NCBI RefSeq assembly: GCF_000235365.1
Contig: NC_016449.1
Span: 744,001 to 808,000 of the forward strand
Source of the DNA: Eremothecium cymbalariae DBVPG#7215
Taxonomy: Eukaryota > Ascomycota > Saccharomycetes > Saccharomycetales > Saccharomycetaceae
Direction: 5' to 3'
DNA: 64,000 nucleotides
Shown one piece after another: positions 32,197 to 43,416 of the stretch; the stretch's first letter is position 1; every line of letters starts with the position of its first letter. The position numbers and the translations under genes are program-made. The notes beneath the pieces were generated by a model. It saw nothing but the letters and a program-made list of their open reading frames with translations, was not told the origin of the DNA and searched no databases.

Positions 32197-32758
32197 GTTT
32201 AAGTATGGTATTCTTCAAGTTCCTTGCAAACAGGTTTTAATAGCTCGCTTGAATGGCCGATTTGACTTCAAAACACCAACGCTAAGAAACAGTTTACCTA
32301 CTAAAAAGAACTACTACTTTTTAATACTCAAGATATATGATGATGCGATGAGCTTGAGGAACATCGCTCGAAAATTTTTTCAAAAAGAAACGTGAAATTT
32401 GAAATTTGAAAAACAAGAATCACAAGGTACGAAATTGTAACCGTGGAAAGTTGGTAACGGTCGGCACAAATAGAATTAGCAGAACCAGCTAGATAGGCTG
32501 GCTAAGATGATGAGTAAAGTGTTTTAGACCGAGTGTTGAGCACATTTGTCGATGTTTATTTATTTTAATGTGTAATTTATTTAGTTTTAGTAAATTATAG
32601 GGTTTGTTACTGGGGTTCTTGGAACGAAATTCCGGATTTAAGTAGTTTTAATGGAAGTCAGGTATGTTTGGAAATGTGCTAATCATATGATGAAATAAAA
32701 TAAAGTCAGCTAACTTAACATAGAAATATACTGTTATAAGCAGAAGAGGATAGAAACT
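32197..32758. other. Divergent promoter between SNU13 and GEF1
   Basis: This 562-base region is AT-rich. No gene, tRNA or clear transcription-factor site was recognised. Confidence 0.5.
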
Positions 32759-35020
32759 ATGTTTTTTCAAGAGGTAGATTCGGGAGAGGGTAATGCAGTG
32801 ATTCCTGAAGTTAAAAAGTTCGATGAATTTAAAACAATTGATTGGGTTGAGGAGGAGAAGTGTCATGAGGGGAGGATTGTGGTTGGTGAGACATATTATG
32901 AAGGGCGGTGGAGTAGTTACAAAAACCTGATATGGAGGAGAGGGAAAGTGGTGATCGTTTTGACGTTGATTGGGTTGCTGGTTGGGTGTATTGCCGGATT
33001 CATACAAATCTTCACAGAAACATTGGTTAATTTGAAGTCTGGGGTGTGTACGCGGAATTGGTTATTGAACAAGTCTTTTTGCTGTACAGATAGAGATGAA
33101 CATACAGGGAAGTTATTTGTATTAGACGATGTAAAATGTGTCAATGAGAATATTTGGGCACCTTGGTCTAATCCAGTGTGGGCATATGTTGTATTTATTA
33201 TCTTGTCCTGCGGGTTTGCGATGCTGAGTGCCCTTTCTGTGAGATACCTTGCGCCGATGGCAACAGGGTCGGGGATTTCTGAAATTAAGGTGCATGTTTC
33301 AGGGTTTGGTTATAAGGAGAAATTTTTCAGTCTAACTACTTTGGCAGTCAAATCTATAGCTCTACCTTTGGCTATTTCTTCAGGTCTTAGTGTGGGGAAA
33401 GAGGGCCCTTCGGTGCACTATGCCACATGTTGCGGCTATATTATAGTTAAGCTACTTCTAGGAAATACATTAAAGTTTCCCGAACAGTCTGAATACTTGA
33501 TTGCGTCAAGTGCTGCTGGTGTGGCAGTAGCTTTTGGTGCTCCCATTGGTGGAGTATTGTTTGGTTTAGAGGAAATATCCAGTTCTGCTCAGTTTAATCT
33601 GTCTACTCTTTGGAAGTCTTATTATGTTGCATTGTGTGCAGTTTCCATGTTACAATACATAAATCCTTTTAGGAATGGAAAAATTGTACTATTCGAGGTA
33701 AAATACGACAATGATTGGCATGTTCAAGAAATACCCATATTCGTTCTATTGGGTATATTTGGGGGATTATATGGCAATTATATCAGTAAGTGGAATATCA
33801 GGTTTGTACAATTCAGAAGAAAGTATTTATGGAAATGGCCTTTACAGGAGGTATTTTTATTAGCTTCGGTCACCTCCATCTTGTCATATTTCAACGAGTT
33901 TCTAAAGCTTGATATGACGGAAAGCATGGAAATTTTATTTCATGAATGTGTTAAAGATTCCAATAACTCTCAATGGAATCATAGACTATGCGTAATTGAT
34001 GAAAAATCAACTTTATTAAGTTTTTTTGGAATGTACTTCTCTTTGATTTTTGCAACTCTTTTGAGAGCTCTTGGTGTTGTTGTGTCGTATGGTTGCCAGG
34101 TTCCTGCAGGCATCTTCGTACCATCAATGGCTGTTGGTGCTACTTTTGGCCGTTCTGTCAGTTTATTGGTGGAGAGATTTATCACTGGACCAAATGTAAT
34201 TACTACAGGCACTTACGCATTCTTAGGCGCTGCAGCTGCTTTAAGCGGGATTACGAATATGACTTTAACGGTTGTTGTGATAATGTTTGAATTGACTGGT
34301 GCATTTATTTATATTATTCCAACAATGGTTGTGGTTGCAGTTACAAGGATCGTCTTCAACTCCTTCGGTTCAGAGGGTGGTATTGCTGAGAAGATGATTA
34401 CGATTAATGGTTTTCCGTACTTGGAGTATCCTCAAGAGAACAATGACTTTTTAGACGATTATTGCGCTGAAGATATCATGACCACCAACTTGATAACCAT
34501 AAAGGAAACTATGCATCTATTAGAGTTAGAATCACTTTTGGAGACAGTAGGGAGTTCTTATAGGGGCTTTCCTATCATCAAAGTTGAAGACACAAATGAA
34601 CTTGAAAAGCGTTGTGTCGGCTACGTTTCTTTGCGTAACATTCAGTCTTATTTAGGTATGGTCACTAGTGATGACAGAGCACGAAACACCATAATTAATT
34701 TTAACAAAGAGAATTCAACGGCTGATGAAGATAATTTTATACATTTTAAAGATTTGGTTAATTACACCCCATTCCATGTTCATAGATCACTTTCACTATC
34801 CCTTCTTTCTCGCATGTTTCAAAAGCTTGGTTGTAAACTAGTAATAGTTGAAGAGGCTGGCTTTCTAATGGGAATAATCACACAAAAGGACTTTCTAAGA
34901 TTTCAAAGAACAAAGAGAAGGGAAATAATGGGTCCATTGTACACATTTGATGAATCATTGGAGGAAGGATTATGGTCTATTATTACAGCTGCAAACCATA
35001 AAATGAAAAATATGCTCTAG
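32759..35020 (+). CDS. GEF1: CLC-type chloride/proton transporter Gef1
   Basis: This Golgi/endosomal CLC antiporter supplies counter-anions for acidification and copper loading of Fet3. The 753-residue protein (S. cerevisiae 779) has about ten to twelve membrane segments. It carries the CLC selectivity motifs GSGISE, GKEGPSVH (gating glutamate Glu215) and GIFVPS. The segment GLEEISSSAQF should hold the internal proton glutamate. Two cytosolic CBS domains follow (about 555-640 and 670-735). The usual Pro of GSGIPE is Ser here, as in other Gef1 proteins as far as I recall. The start is an ATG at 32759. Confidence 0.96.
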   Translation: MFFQEVDSGEGNAVIPEVKKFDEFKTIDWVEEEKCHEGRIVVGETYYEGRWSSYKNLIWRRGKVVIVLTLIGLLVGCIAGFIQIFTETLVNLKSGVCTRNWLLNKSFCCTDRDEHTGKLFVLDDVKCVNENIWAPWSNPVWAYVVFIILSCGFAMLSALSVRYLAPMATGSGISEIKVHVSGFGYKEKFFSLTTLAVKSIALPLAISSGLSVGKEGPSVHYATCCGYIIVKLLLGNTLKFPEQSEYLIASSAAGVAVAFGAPIGGVLFGLEEISSSAQFNLSTLWKSYYVALCAVSMLQYINPFRNGKIVLFEVKYDNDWHVQEIPIFVLLGIFGGLYGNYISKWNIRFVQFRRKYLWKWPLQEVFLLASVTSILSYFNEFLKLDMTESMEILFHECVKDSNNSQWNHRLCVIDEKSTLLSFFGMYFSLIFATLLRALGVVVSYGCQVPAGIFVPSMAVGATFGRSVSLLVERFITGPNVITTGTYAFLGAAAALSGITNMTLTVVVIMFELTGAFIYIIPTMVVVAVTRIVFNSFGSEGGIAEKMITINGFPYLEYPQENNDFLDDYCAEDIMTTNLITIKETMHLLELESLLETVGSSYRGFPIIKVEDTNELEKRCVGYVSLRNIQSYLGMVTSDDRARNTIINFNKENSTADEDNFIHFKDLVNYTPFHVHRSLSLSLLSRMFQKLGCKLVIVEEAGFLMGIITQKDFLRFQRTKRREIMGPLYTFDESLEEGLWSIITAANHKMKNML

Positions 35021-35123
35021 TTGTAATATTTAAAATTGTTAAATAATGTTTGATTTTCTACCAGGTTTGATACATATTTTTATTTTACAACCAATAGACC
35101 GAAAGACTAAAATTCATCCATCC

Positions 35124-38100
35124 TCAATCCTCATGCCATTTACCGACCCGCTTGTATTCTGAATACAAAGATTTAAAATATGTTCTACCTGCGTTGTCCA
35201 AATTGGAATTGACAATTACAAGTTCTTCTTGGGACAAAACGTCAAATATGGCATAGACAGACATAATTAATTCTTTACGGATATTAGCTTCAAACGGATT
35301 GGTAATCGATATATGAATGTATTTTAGAAGTAAGACCGGCAAATATTTTCTTAATGATCTCTTAACAACCGCAATTTTAGAATTTAGCGTGCCCCTGGTA
35401 TTGCTGCTAGAAATATTAGAAGGTTCGCAGAAATTGGTAATTAATCTTGACAAATATTTGGCTGATCTATATGACAATTCGTATTTCTTACTATTAGATA
35501 TGACCTCTAGTAATGAACATAAAGTGCTGTTAACAACATGATGACGATTTGAAAGCTTATAACGGTGGAATAATAATATTGATGACAATAATTGTGTTGT
35601 TGCTATAAATATAGCATCAAAACGACGGCATCTTGAAGACAATGCAAAATTCAGCTTGGAACACATGGGAAACAACAGTTCAATGGTGTATTGAGAAAAT
35701 AGCCATGGATTCGTTCCTAGTAATTTCTTGTAGGTGTTCAAAATGTTTAGAATCGTATCGGGATTATCACCTATAAAGTTCTCACAATAGGTGTAAAATG
35801 CTGAAACGGATTTTCGAAATAACTTCACACCATAGACATTAGATTTTGACAAAGTATTAATAAATGATTCGTAAAGTTCAAGAACACCATTCGTTAGGTT
35901 ATTATCAAATTGAGGAAATGAAGCTAAAATGGTCAAAAATGTAGAGTTGAATACCTTTACATCATGGCTTATAGTCTTTTGAATCGCGAAATGGATCCCC
36001 TTTATTAAATTGGCCTTCTCGATAGCCATACTTCTTAAAACCACATAGTGAGTTAGTAAGAAGAGTAAATTATCGTAATAACATGAACAAAACAGGAAAA
36101 AACTCTCCAGAAGTTCAACATCATTTGTCATTTTAATATATTTCGAAAGGTGAGTCTCTAGATTGATTAAATCTTGCTGTTTTATTAACTCACTATTAGA
36201 GCTAAAAAGCAAGTACAAAGACTGTAAAATCCATGATATCTGTCTGTGTTCCCCATCTACCTTACTTTTCTTCAAATGATCTATAACCCCAGAAATATAA
36301 AGATCTCTTAAAGATGCAAATTCTGGAATAGATTTCGAACTAGATCTAATGGCATAAAAAGCTACCCGGTAAGTAACAAAATCAAAAGAATGCAACATTC
36401 TTTCCATTAAGTTATTTATACCGTTAAGAACATAACATTTACATTCTTCTGCATTCATATTATTGACATGGTTTGACCATACGGTTTCAAAAACACGGTG
36501 GTTTAAGTTATGTTGTTTGCTATCAGAAGAAGCCACTCTTAGAAGCTGATCAAAATCTGTTTCTAAATTAGATTTAAAGGTTGGATTCGATAGCAAATGG
36601 CAGATCAAGTCGAGATCACATTCTGTTAAGATATCCTTCTGTACAATATTGTTTATAGTAGCAACTCTAATATTCTTGTTAATGCATTGCACAGGGACTT
36701 TTAGCAGTAATTTCAAGCACTTTTCTTCAACAATATTTTCTGAAAGTTCGCGTGTCAGATTATAGGTGATATTTTGTTCTTCAAATATATCATCACAAAG
36801 AAAGATAGTATCGTATATATCAATGTTTTCCTGCTTCAGAGATAATTTTACCAATGCCTCGATACTTGATTTATCAAATGTGAGATCAATAATTGTACTC
36901 CATCTAGCAAACGATTCAAATAAGATAGGTTTTAATTCCTCCAATTTGTTAATCTGTTGCATGAACCTGTTAACGGCATAGCTCATATCAAACTCTTTAA
37001 GCTCGCGCAATTTAAACAAATTAAAATAGAAAGTAATTGGAGGTGATTCAGTCCTTTTTAACAATTTAGTGACATCATATTCAGAGAGAAGTTCCTCAGA
37101 AGTAATATCGTCATAGATTTCTAGTATATCGTACCTCAAATTCCAAAATTCAGAGATTTGGATGTCGCTAATCTCAAATATTTTTTCCAATGTGAGCCTC
37201 AATTCTTGTAAAATGGTATAGGATAGCCTTTTTAAACCTAGCACCACCACTGTCATACATTTCACTATATGGCAGGACTTATCTCTAATTATTTCGTTAA
37301 CAAGTTCATCTAAGATTTCTGTCAGCTGACTTACCGATAAAGATGGTACATGGTCACTGATTACTTTGGAAAATTGGTCATTGTTGAGTAAAATTATGTT
37401 TTCACGGTTAGCACATAATTGTTTCCATTTATCTAAGAATTTTGAAAATTCCCTAGCGTTGACATGACATGCCACCAATTTGGACCAGGTATCTAAAATG
37501 ATTTGATTTGGTTCACTTGAACATATAGCGACTATCAAACGGTCCGTATTGATTATACCAATTTCAATGTCTAAATTCAGAACACTGCACATCAAAAACC
37601 AATTTCTTTCCAAGAAGCCATCTTCGAACAGACCCTCTAAAAACTTCTGTGATAATGTTCTATTTGACGACGCAAGATACTTTAATAAATCAGAGGAAGC
37701 CTTGGGATCAACTTTTACAAGCAACTTAAAAATCTGCTCAAGACCTTCAATATCAGAACTTGACAAATGTTGGATAGCGCAACTAAATAAAACTTCCATC
37801 GTTTCCGTATAAAGCATATCGTTATTTATAACCTTCTCAAGATGTTTCACTGCATTCGATATGTCATTGAAGAGAAAATTGCCCATGATGTTCGATAGAA
37901 AGTCGATGTTGTGGTGTTCTAATGGATAGGTGAATCTGTGCATGTACCTCAACGATGGAAATAACAAGTTGTTAACATATGCAGCAGTCATCTTGGAACT
38001 ACTATCCCTCAAATTTTGTACACCAATCAATGCTGTTAACTCGGAAAGTAGAGAACCTTGCAAATCAATGTCCTCATCATTGCTCTTTAAAAGAAGATTT

Positions 38101-38537
38101 AAAGTGCCGCCCATCATTTTCATGGCATTTTCCGAAGTACTTTGAATAGTTAAAGCACTATTCATGATCTTTAAAAGTTCAAAAATCGGCTTAGGAAATA
38201 ACTCATATTGTTCCTCTTCCAGTAGTTCTAAGCTCTCTAAGTAAAAGTTTACAAACTTCAGATTCTTTAGTAACTTCTTCTTATGCTCAGGATTTTGAAC
38301 TTTATTACACATTGAGATGAACAAAGACCATATTTTCCAGTCTTTTTTAAAATTTTCATCCTTTGAAGCATTCCACCTGTCAATTATCAACTCTAATATA
38401 AATATGTGACTATTAGGAAAGTAGAATTCATATTTTCCTGTTTGAATTCGTTGAGCAATTTCGTAAACCTCTCCAGTGGATATCGTTTTTGATCGTAGGT
38501 GCTTTGTAATTGCTTCTGCAGAAGTACTGATTAGCAT
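35124..38537 (-). CDS. URB2: Ribosome biogenesis factor Urb2
   Basis: This nucleolar protein is needed for early 60S subunit assembly. The 1137-residue all-helical protein has the length of S. cerevisiae Urb2 (1174). It ends in the conserved Urb2/Npa2 C-terminal block (about the last 200 residues, including YRSAKYLSRLITNF and SVYAIFDVLSQEE). I use the ATG at 38537 (MLISTSAEAITKHLRSK); the frame is open 26 codons further, but only to a GTG. Convergent with GEF1 and divergent from NUP85, exactly as on S. cerevisiae chromosome X. Confidence 0.93.
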   Translation of the reverse strand: MLISTSAEAITKHLRSKTISTGEVYEIAQRIQTGKYEFYFPNSHIFILELIIDRWNASKDENFKKDWKIWSLFISMCNKVQNPEHKKKLLKNLKFVNFYLESLELLEEEQYELFPKPIFELLKIMNSALTIQSTSENAMKMMGGTLNLLLKSNDEDIDLQGSLLSELTALIGVQNLRDSSSKMTAAYVNNLLFPSLRYMHRFTYPLEHHNIDFLSNIMGNFLFNDISNAVKHLEKVINNDMLYTETMEVLFSCAIQHLSSSDIEGLEQIFKLLVKVDPKASSDLLKYLASSNRTLSQKFLEGLFEDGFLERNWFLMCSVLNLDIEIGIINTDRLIVAICSSEPNQIILDTWSKLVACHVNAREFSKFLDKWKQLCANRENIILLNNDQFSKVISDHVPSLSVSQLTEILDELVNEIIRDKSCHIVKCMTVVVLGLKRLSYTILQELRLTLEKIFEISDIQISEFWNLRYDILEIYDDITSEELLSEYDVTKLLKRTESPPITFYFNLFKLRELKEFDMSYAVNRFMQQINKLEELKPILFESFARWSTIIDLTFDKSSIEALVKLSLKQENIDIYDTIFLCDDIFEEQNITYNLTRELSENIVEEKCLKLLLKVPVQCINKNIRVATINNIVQKDILTECDLDLICHLLSNPTFKSNLETDFDQLLRVASSDSKQHNLNHRVFETVWSNHVNNMNAEECKCYVLNGINNLMERMLHSFDFVTYRVAFYAIRSSSKSIPEFASLRDLYISGVIDHLKKSKVDGEHRQISWILQSLYLLFSSNSELIKQQDLINLETHLSKYIKMTNDVELLESFFLFCSCYYDNLLFLLTHYVVLRSMAIEKANLIKGIHFAIQKTISHDVKVFNSTFLTILASFPQFDNNLTNGVLELYESFINTLSKSNVYGVKLFRKSVSAFYTYCENFIGDNPDTILNILNTYKKLLGTNPWLFSQYTIELLFPMCSKLNFALSSRCRRFDAIFIATTQLLSSILLFHRYKLSNRHHVVNSTLCSLLEVISNSKKYELSYRSAKYLSRLITNFCEPSNISSSNTRGTLNSKIAVVKRSLRKYLPVLLLKYIHISITNPFEANIRKELIMSVYAIFDVLSQEELVIVNSNLDNAGRTYFKSLYSEYKRVGKWHED

Positions 38538-38985
38538 CTTAAATTTTCTAGCAACAATTGGGAACTTTGATACATATATATACACCAGATAAAATATTTG
38601 ACCCCACCTGAACACAGATATATCACCTCTGATTCAGCTATATAAAGAACTTATACGTGCGGTTCATCATCTCATCGCATTCTCACGCTAAAATTTTCCA
38701 TGGAAAATCCAGCATCGCTTCTGACGATCTGACGACGACAGCGACCTGACATGGCTTAAAGTAATTAACTCAGGGAGTATAGCGACCCTTTGATCACCTC
38801 TAGATTTATCGACTTCTATTTGACTTCAAGCTGGTTTACAATTGTATTGTAGGGTGTTTCTTTAGATCACGTGTAAATTTGGATTCGTAAGAGTTTTAGT
38901 TTCTGCAAAAAATCAGCAGCATCTTCCAGTATAATCATCAATACAGAATAGGTCATGAACCCTATAGAAAGCTAATGCAGTATCA
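38538..38985. other. Divergent promoter between URB2 and NUP85
   Basis: These 448 bases include a CACGTG E-box (38868-38873, context GATCACGTGTA) about 115 bases upstream of NUP85. No gene was found. Confidence 0.55.
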
Positions 38986-41148
38986 ATGACTTTAAAACCA
39001 ACCGAAGATATGTTAATGGATGTAGATGGCCTAGAATTTGCAACTACAGAAAGCAGTGACTCTGGAAAACAGGATCTACAATTTGATGTTGATCCTGTAT
39101 GCAATGTTCCTATGGTCTCATTTCCAACTTTATCAAAACAGCCAGATGATAAGAACCTTCATTTTAAATTTGGGCCAGTGTTTTCGAGAAGTTTTGCCTT
39201 TAATAAAAGTGCAGCTTCTACAGCATTATTCCCCGTTGCCATTCCATATATTGATAATTCAGTAGAATTTTCCCAGTACGTCTCTAAACTCTTTGAAATA
39301 TACAAGAGCTTAGGGCCTGATAAACAATTCAATATTCCTACGATTGGTCTGATTAAGCATTCTTCGACACTGGAACACAATCAAACAGTGAATCTGGCAT
39401 TTGAAGCTGTTGTTTCTGAACTGGAGTTCTTTATTGAATCTTTAAAGTTCTCAAACAAACATCAAAGATTTGTTGATCTGGAAGAATGCTTATGTATCTT
39501 AAGCTGCTTAAAGACAGTCCAGTTTACGCTGGACTCGGAGGAGCCCGAATCAAGGGCCAAATTCATTAACTCTTTAATTAATTGGGTGAATAGATCTGAT
39601 GGAGAACCGAGTGAAGCAGTTATTGCTAGAGTTCTTGATAATTCAATTTCAACGCCCGTACACAAGAATCCTTATACCTGGAGCTTATTATGCCAGTTAA
39701 TATTACGAGGCTTGTTTGAGCAGTCTGTAGCCGTACTAGAAAGGTCTGGGCTTTTGGATTATATGAAAAGTAGATGTTCAGTCACCCATACGATGTTGCT
39801 AGATGTTACTAATTTGTTACAAAGTTACCCTTATGAATCTGAAACGGTATTTAGGGAATGGAAAGATTTGGTTTTGCAATTATATGCTCACTGGAATCAA
39901 AGTACATTGAATATTGAGCCAGAGTTGAAGTCATCGCTGGAGGATGTTTTATTGATTATGTCCGGCAACAAGTCAAAAATCTTATATTATTCCAAAACAT
40001 GGTACGAATGTTACTGTGGTTTGATGCTCTACTATATCCCAGCTTTGCAGTTATCAGAAGAATATTTGCAAATCGCCCTTCAAGAATATCCTCTTGATAT
40101 CACTAGTACTTGGGAACAAGCATGCGTGGACATAATAATGGGCAAAATTTATTCTATTCTACCAGTTCTGGACTCCCTGGATAGCTGTACCGCGGCATTT
40201 ACCGCATCAATTTGCGAAGCTAAAGGGTTATTAGAGAATGATCTGATGGAAGATGGCGGTTTGGATTATTTTAATGATCAAGAAGAATTTCTTGGAGTAA
40301 GAAGTACCATGTCTAGCTATTTATTGAATCAATTCGCACTAAGCATAGTAACGTACGAGGACAAAGATCTATGGCCAATTGCAGTTGGTATATTATCCTT
40401 GACTCCAAATTATAGTGATACAGTGAAAAGAATGATTATTGCAGAGTTGCTACCCCATTATCCGTTTAAGACTAACGATGATATCGAATGGATGTTGACA
40501 ATATGTGCAAAATGGAAACTGCCTCATGTTGCAAGGACTGTTTACAGGATACTGGGTCAGGATGCTCTATACCTGAATAACGTTATTGAAGCGATGTCCA
40601 ATTTCAGTAAGGCAGGCGAATTCGAATGGGTGAAGCATTATTCATGGATGATCTTTGAAGCCTCGGTACTTCAGGGGTCTCCATTAGAAGACGAAATTGT
40701 TAGTGCAATAATTGTGAATGGAAATCAGTCCGAAATTCCTAAAGAGTTAATAGATGCCATGGTCACAACGGTCATGAAGCAAACTTTATCACCGTATGCA
40801 GTATTGTTTGAGTTTTACCAATCTGCTAACAACAACCAATGGGAAGAAGCTTTGGAATTATTGCTTTCTTTGATCGAATTTCCCTACTTGCCTCCTCAAT
40901 ATCTCATTCTTCTTCTTGGGCGTTTCATCTATCCAAAATTTTTGCAAGATGATTCTAAACTTATCAAGGAACGTGATATTTTGCGCATTATTAAATCACT
41001 TGAAAAGTTTGACAACTCCAACGAAACTACGAGAGCACTATACAACCAATTACTAATTAAAGACGATACATTGCCCCACGAAATGGCATCATTAATCCAG
41101 CTAATCAGGACCAAATTGAATTTCAAGTTGTGCCAAGAATTCATGTAA
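38986..41148 (+). CDS. NUP85: Nucleoporin Nup85
   Basis: Nup85 is a scaffold subunit of the Y-shaped Nup84 complex, where it binds Seh1. The 720-residue protein (S. cerevisiae 744) has a short N-terminal beta-rich segment that would insert a blade into Seh1. An alpha-helical ACE1 stack fills the rest. Identification rests on length, the segments LFEIYKSLGPDKQFNIPTIG and LLELLLSLIEFPYLPPQ-like C-terminal helices, and the position between URB2 and POL32. The start is an ATG at 38986. Confidence 0.93.
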   Translation: MTLKPTEDMLMDVDGLEFATTESSDSGKQDLQFDVDPVCNVPMVSFPTLSKQPDDKNLHFKFGPVFSRSFAFNKSAASTALFPVAIPYIDNSVEFSQYVSKLFEIYKSLGPDKQFNIPTIGLIKHSSTLEHNQTVNLAFEAVVSELEFFIESLKFSNKHQRFVDLEECLCILSCLKTVQFTLDSEEPESRAKFINSLINWVNRSDGEPSEAVIARVLDNSISTPVHKNPYTWSLLCQLILRGLFEQSVAVLERSGLLDYMKSRCSVTHTMLLDVTNLLQSYPYESETVFREWKDLVLQLYAHWNQSTLNIEPELKSSLEDVLLIMSGNKSKILYYSKTWYECYCGLMLYYIPALQLSEEYLQIALQEYPLDITSTWEQACVDIIMGKIYSILPVLDSLDSCTAAFTASICEAKGLLENDLMEDGGLDYFNDQEEFLGVRSTMSSYLLNQFALSIVTYEDKDLWPIAVGILSLTPNYSDTVKRMIIAELLPHYPFKTNDDIEWMLTICAKWKLPHVARTVYRILGQDALYLNNVIEAMSNFSKAGEFEWVKHYSWMIFEASVLQGSPLEDEIVSAIIVNGNQSEIPKELIDAMVTTVMKQTLSPYAVLFEFYQSANNNQWEEALELLLSLIEFPYLPPQYLILLLGRFIYPKFLQDDSKLIKERDILRIIKSLEKFDNSNETTRALYNQLLIKDDTLPHEMASLIQLIRTKLNFKLCQEFM

Positions 41149-41453
41149 TTGCCTTACTTAATCTACCAGACATTTCGGTATGTATATTATTTAGATGATC
41201 CCTTGACCAGCACAAGAAAAAGATAACTTTATTCTGTATTCCTGTATTTTCATGATAGGGTCCAAGATATTACGTAGTTGTTAGCTATTTTGAACTTCCT
41301 AAAAGGTTGGTGATATGCTCTATTCCTTTAAATACAAGTGATATGATATCTCAATATTACGAAATACATCGCACATGAATACAAGAGAATGACTCTGTAT
41401 TGGGATTTTTATTTTGTAGGGAAATATGACTATTTTCTCTGTAATAATTTTGC
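41149..41453. other. Convergent 3' region between NUP85 and VMA3
   Basis: About 300 AT-rich bases lie between two convergent stops. Nothing else was recognised. Confidence 0.5.
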
Positions 41454-41936
41454 TTAACAAGAAACATCTTGCGTAGCTCTGGAGTTTAACAACAAAGCCA
41501 CAATGAAACCGTATAGACCCAACACTTCAGCAAAAATCAAGATTAAAATCATACCCACAAACAATCTTGGTTGTTGCGCCGTGCCCCTAACACCTGCATC
41601 TCCAACAATACCAATCGCAAAGCCAGCAGCTAGACCACTTAAGCCAACCGACAAACCTGCGCCCAACTGAATAAAGCCGGTATACAAGGACTGTCTTTGA
41701 CCCAAAGAGTAGCATACCAAAACAGAAACAACCAAACCATATATAGCAATAATACCCGCCATAATAACTGGCACAATATTCTTAAATAACAAATCTGGTC
41801 TTAAAACACCTGTTGCACACACACCAACACCAGACTTAGCTGTACCATAAGCAGCACCAAAAGATGTGAAAATAATAGCTGCTGCACAACCGATAGCACC
41901 AAAAAAGGGAGCATAAACAGGGCACAATTCACTCAT
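41454..41936 (-). CDS. VMA3: V-ATPase proteolipid subunit c
   Basis: This is subunit c of the vacuolar H+-ATPase Vo rotor (also called CUP5). The 160-residue protein is nearly identical to S. cerevisiae Vma3, with four membrane helices. The proton-carrying Glu137 lies in [13 protein letters not shown]. It matches Vma3 rather than the related Vma11 or Vma16 in its N-terminus ([15 protein letters not shown]) and C-terminus ([12 protein letters not shown]). RAV1 and GEF1, also acting in organelle acidification, are elsewhere in this window. The start is an ATG at 41936. Confidence 0.98.
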   Translation of the reverse strand: MSELCPVYAPFFGAIGCAAAIIFTSFGAAYGTAKSGVGVCATGVLRPDLLFKNIVPVIMAGIIAIYGLVVSVLVCYSLGQRQSLYTGFIQLGAGLSVGLSGLAAGFAIGIVGDAGVRGTAQQPRLFVGMILILIFAEVLGLYGFIVALLLNSRATQDVSC

Positions 41937-42101
41937 ATCTATTCTATTAATGGGCTCTTAGTTATTCGTCACTTATCCAGTCGTTGACTGATATATATCT
42001 CGTTCTTAAAGTCTTGGTAGCTCATAAAAGCCCCCTTTAGGAGTTGCGCTCGTTATTTTCGGGCGGTGAGAAATTTAAAAAATCTCTGTACACGGATTAT
42101 C

Positions 42102-42108
42102 CGGGTAA
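42102..42108 (+). promoter_or_regulatory. Reb1-type site between VMA3 and POL32
   Basis: CGGGTAA in the context ATCCGGGTAACC lies about 165 bases upstream of VMA3. It could act in the VMA3 promoter and also block read-through from POL32, which is upstream on the same strand. This is a motif match only. Confidence 0.4.
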
Positions 42109-42228
42109 CCACAATGTTCTCCAGCGTCTGAATAATATTATATGTAGAACTGAATAAATGTTTAAGTAGTTATTGGTTAGACTCCCAAGAATCGGGAGCG
42201 GTGTACTTTTTTACTTAATAGGATGGTT

Positions 42229-43416
42229 TCACTTCTTTTTAAAGAAGGTCATCAGCGAGGCCTGTACTTTCTTTTTTGGGCCAGCTATGGACCTAGATTT
42301 GGAGGGTTGGGTCTCAGACATTACAGATCTCTTGACAGCAGACGACGTTGTATGTACATCTCCATTAGTGACAGGTGTCGTTTTTTGAGCTCTCTTGGTG
42401 ACTATATAGCCATCATCATCTATATATGTTTCTTGCTGAGGCTCTGGCTGTGGAGCAGGCTGTGGAGCAGGCTGCTCTACAGGATAGGATCGTGATCCTG
42501 ACATTTCGCTGTCAGGTTTCTGGGAAGAGATCACAATGCTGTCATCGGCAGTTGTCTCGAGCAGCTCCTCTAGATCCACGGTCTTATTACTAGTATCAAT
42601 TTGTGGGGGGGTTGGTCTTACCGGACTGGCAGCAGCAGCAGTAGGATCACTAAGCTCACACGCAGCGGCACCACCGCTGCTCCCCTCATCTTTATTCTCC
42701 ATGTCATAATCGCTGTCGCTATCAAACAACTTTGAGAGCTTCTCCAACTGCTGCTGCTTTTCGGCAGGAACAACCGTACTCCTCTCCTTGCGCTTACGCA
42801 ACTCTTCTTGCCTTTTCCTTTCCTTTCTTTCCCGGTCTTCCCGCATTTTAGCAAGAATACTGGTAGACTTCAGCACATTACTGAACTTCTCTGTATTCTC
42901 ACGCTGCTTCTTCCCATACTGCTTGACAGCCGCTGTATCTACACCCGAATCAACTGTAGTCTGCGGGTATGTCTTGTTCTCACGCACACTAGGCCTCGTC
43001 TGGCCCCCATTCCTCGTCTCTATGGTCTGTGAACGAGCCACCTTGTTTGTATCAGCTGAAACAACGTCATCTTCAGTCACAACAAGAGTATACGGGTTTA
43101 ATAAGGTGGGGTTTGCCCTCACACTGTTCGCAAACGAGACTTTATCGGAAGGATTAAACCCATAAATGAACACATCCGTCAGCCCTTCTTTCTGCACATG
43201 GTCCAAGTTCCCCACCACTTTCACCATACCACCTGAATACTCACACACTATGAGACACTTGACATCCATATTTTTGGTAGACGTGTAGTAATGAAACATC
43301 TCTTTTTTAGCAGAGTACGCATCCAACTTGAACTTATCAGATATATCTGCAATTGTAATCAGATTAGAGTGTGAAATCAATTGTTCATTGATAAACATGT
43401 GTACTTCAGAACTCAT
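42229..43416 (-). CDS. POL32: DNA polymerase delta subunit Pol32
   Basis: This non-essential third subunit of DNA polymerase delta binds Pol31 and PCNA. It is also used in translesion synthesis and break-induced replication. The 395-residue protein (S. cerevisiae 350) has a folded N-terminal Pol31-binding domain (about 1-125), then a long charged, low-complexity tail. The tail holds a basic KRQEELRKRKER stretch and a PAPQ repeat (PAPQPAPQPEPQ, about residues 326-337). It ends in a PCNA-interacting PIP box QASLMTFFKKK (Gln385, Leu388, Phe391, Phe392). Length gain comes from the low-complexity tail. The start is an ATG at 43416. Confidence 0.95.
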   Translation of the reverse strand: MSSEVHMFINEQLISHSNLITIADISDKFKLDAYSAKKEMFHYYTSTKNMDVKCLIVCEYSGGMVKVVGNLDHVQKEGLTDVFIYGFNPSDKVSFANSVRANPTLLNPYTLVVTEDDVVSADTNKVARSQTIETRNGGQTRPSVRENKTYPQTTVDSGVDTAAVKQYGKKQRENTEKFSNVLKSTSILAKMREDRERKERKRQEELRKRKERSTVVPAEKQQQLEKLSKLFDSDSDYDMENKDEGSSGGAAACELSDPTAAAASPVRPTPPQIDTSNKTVDLEELLETTADDSIVISSQKPDSEMSGSRSYPVEQPAPQPAPQPEPQQETYIDDDGYIVTKRAQKTTPVTNGDVHTTSSAVKRSVMSETQPSKSRSIAGPKKKVQASLMTFFKKK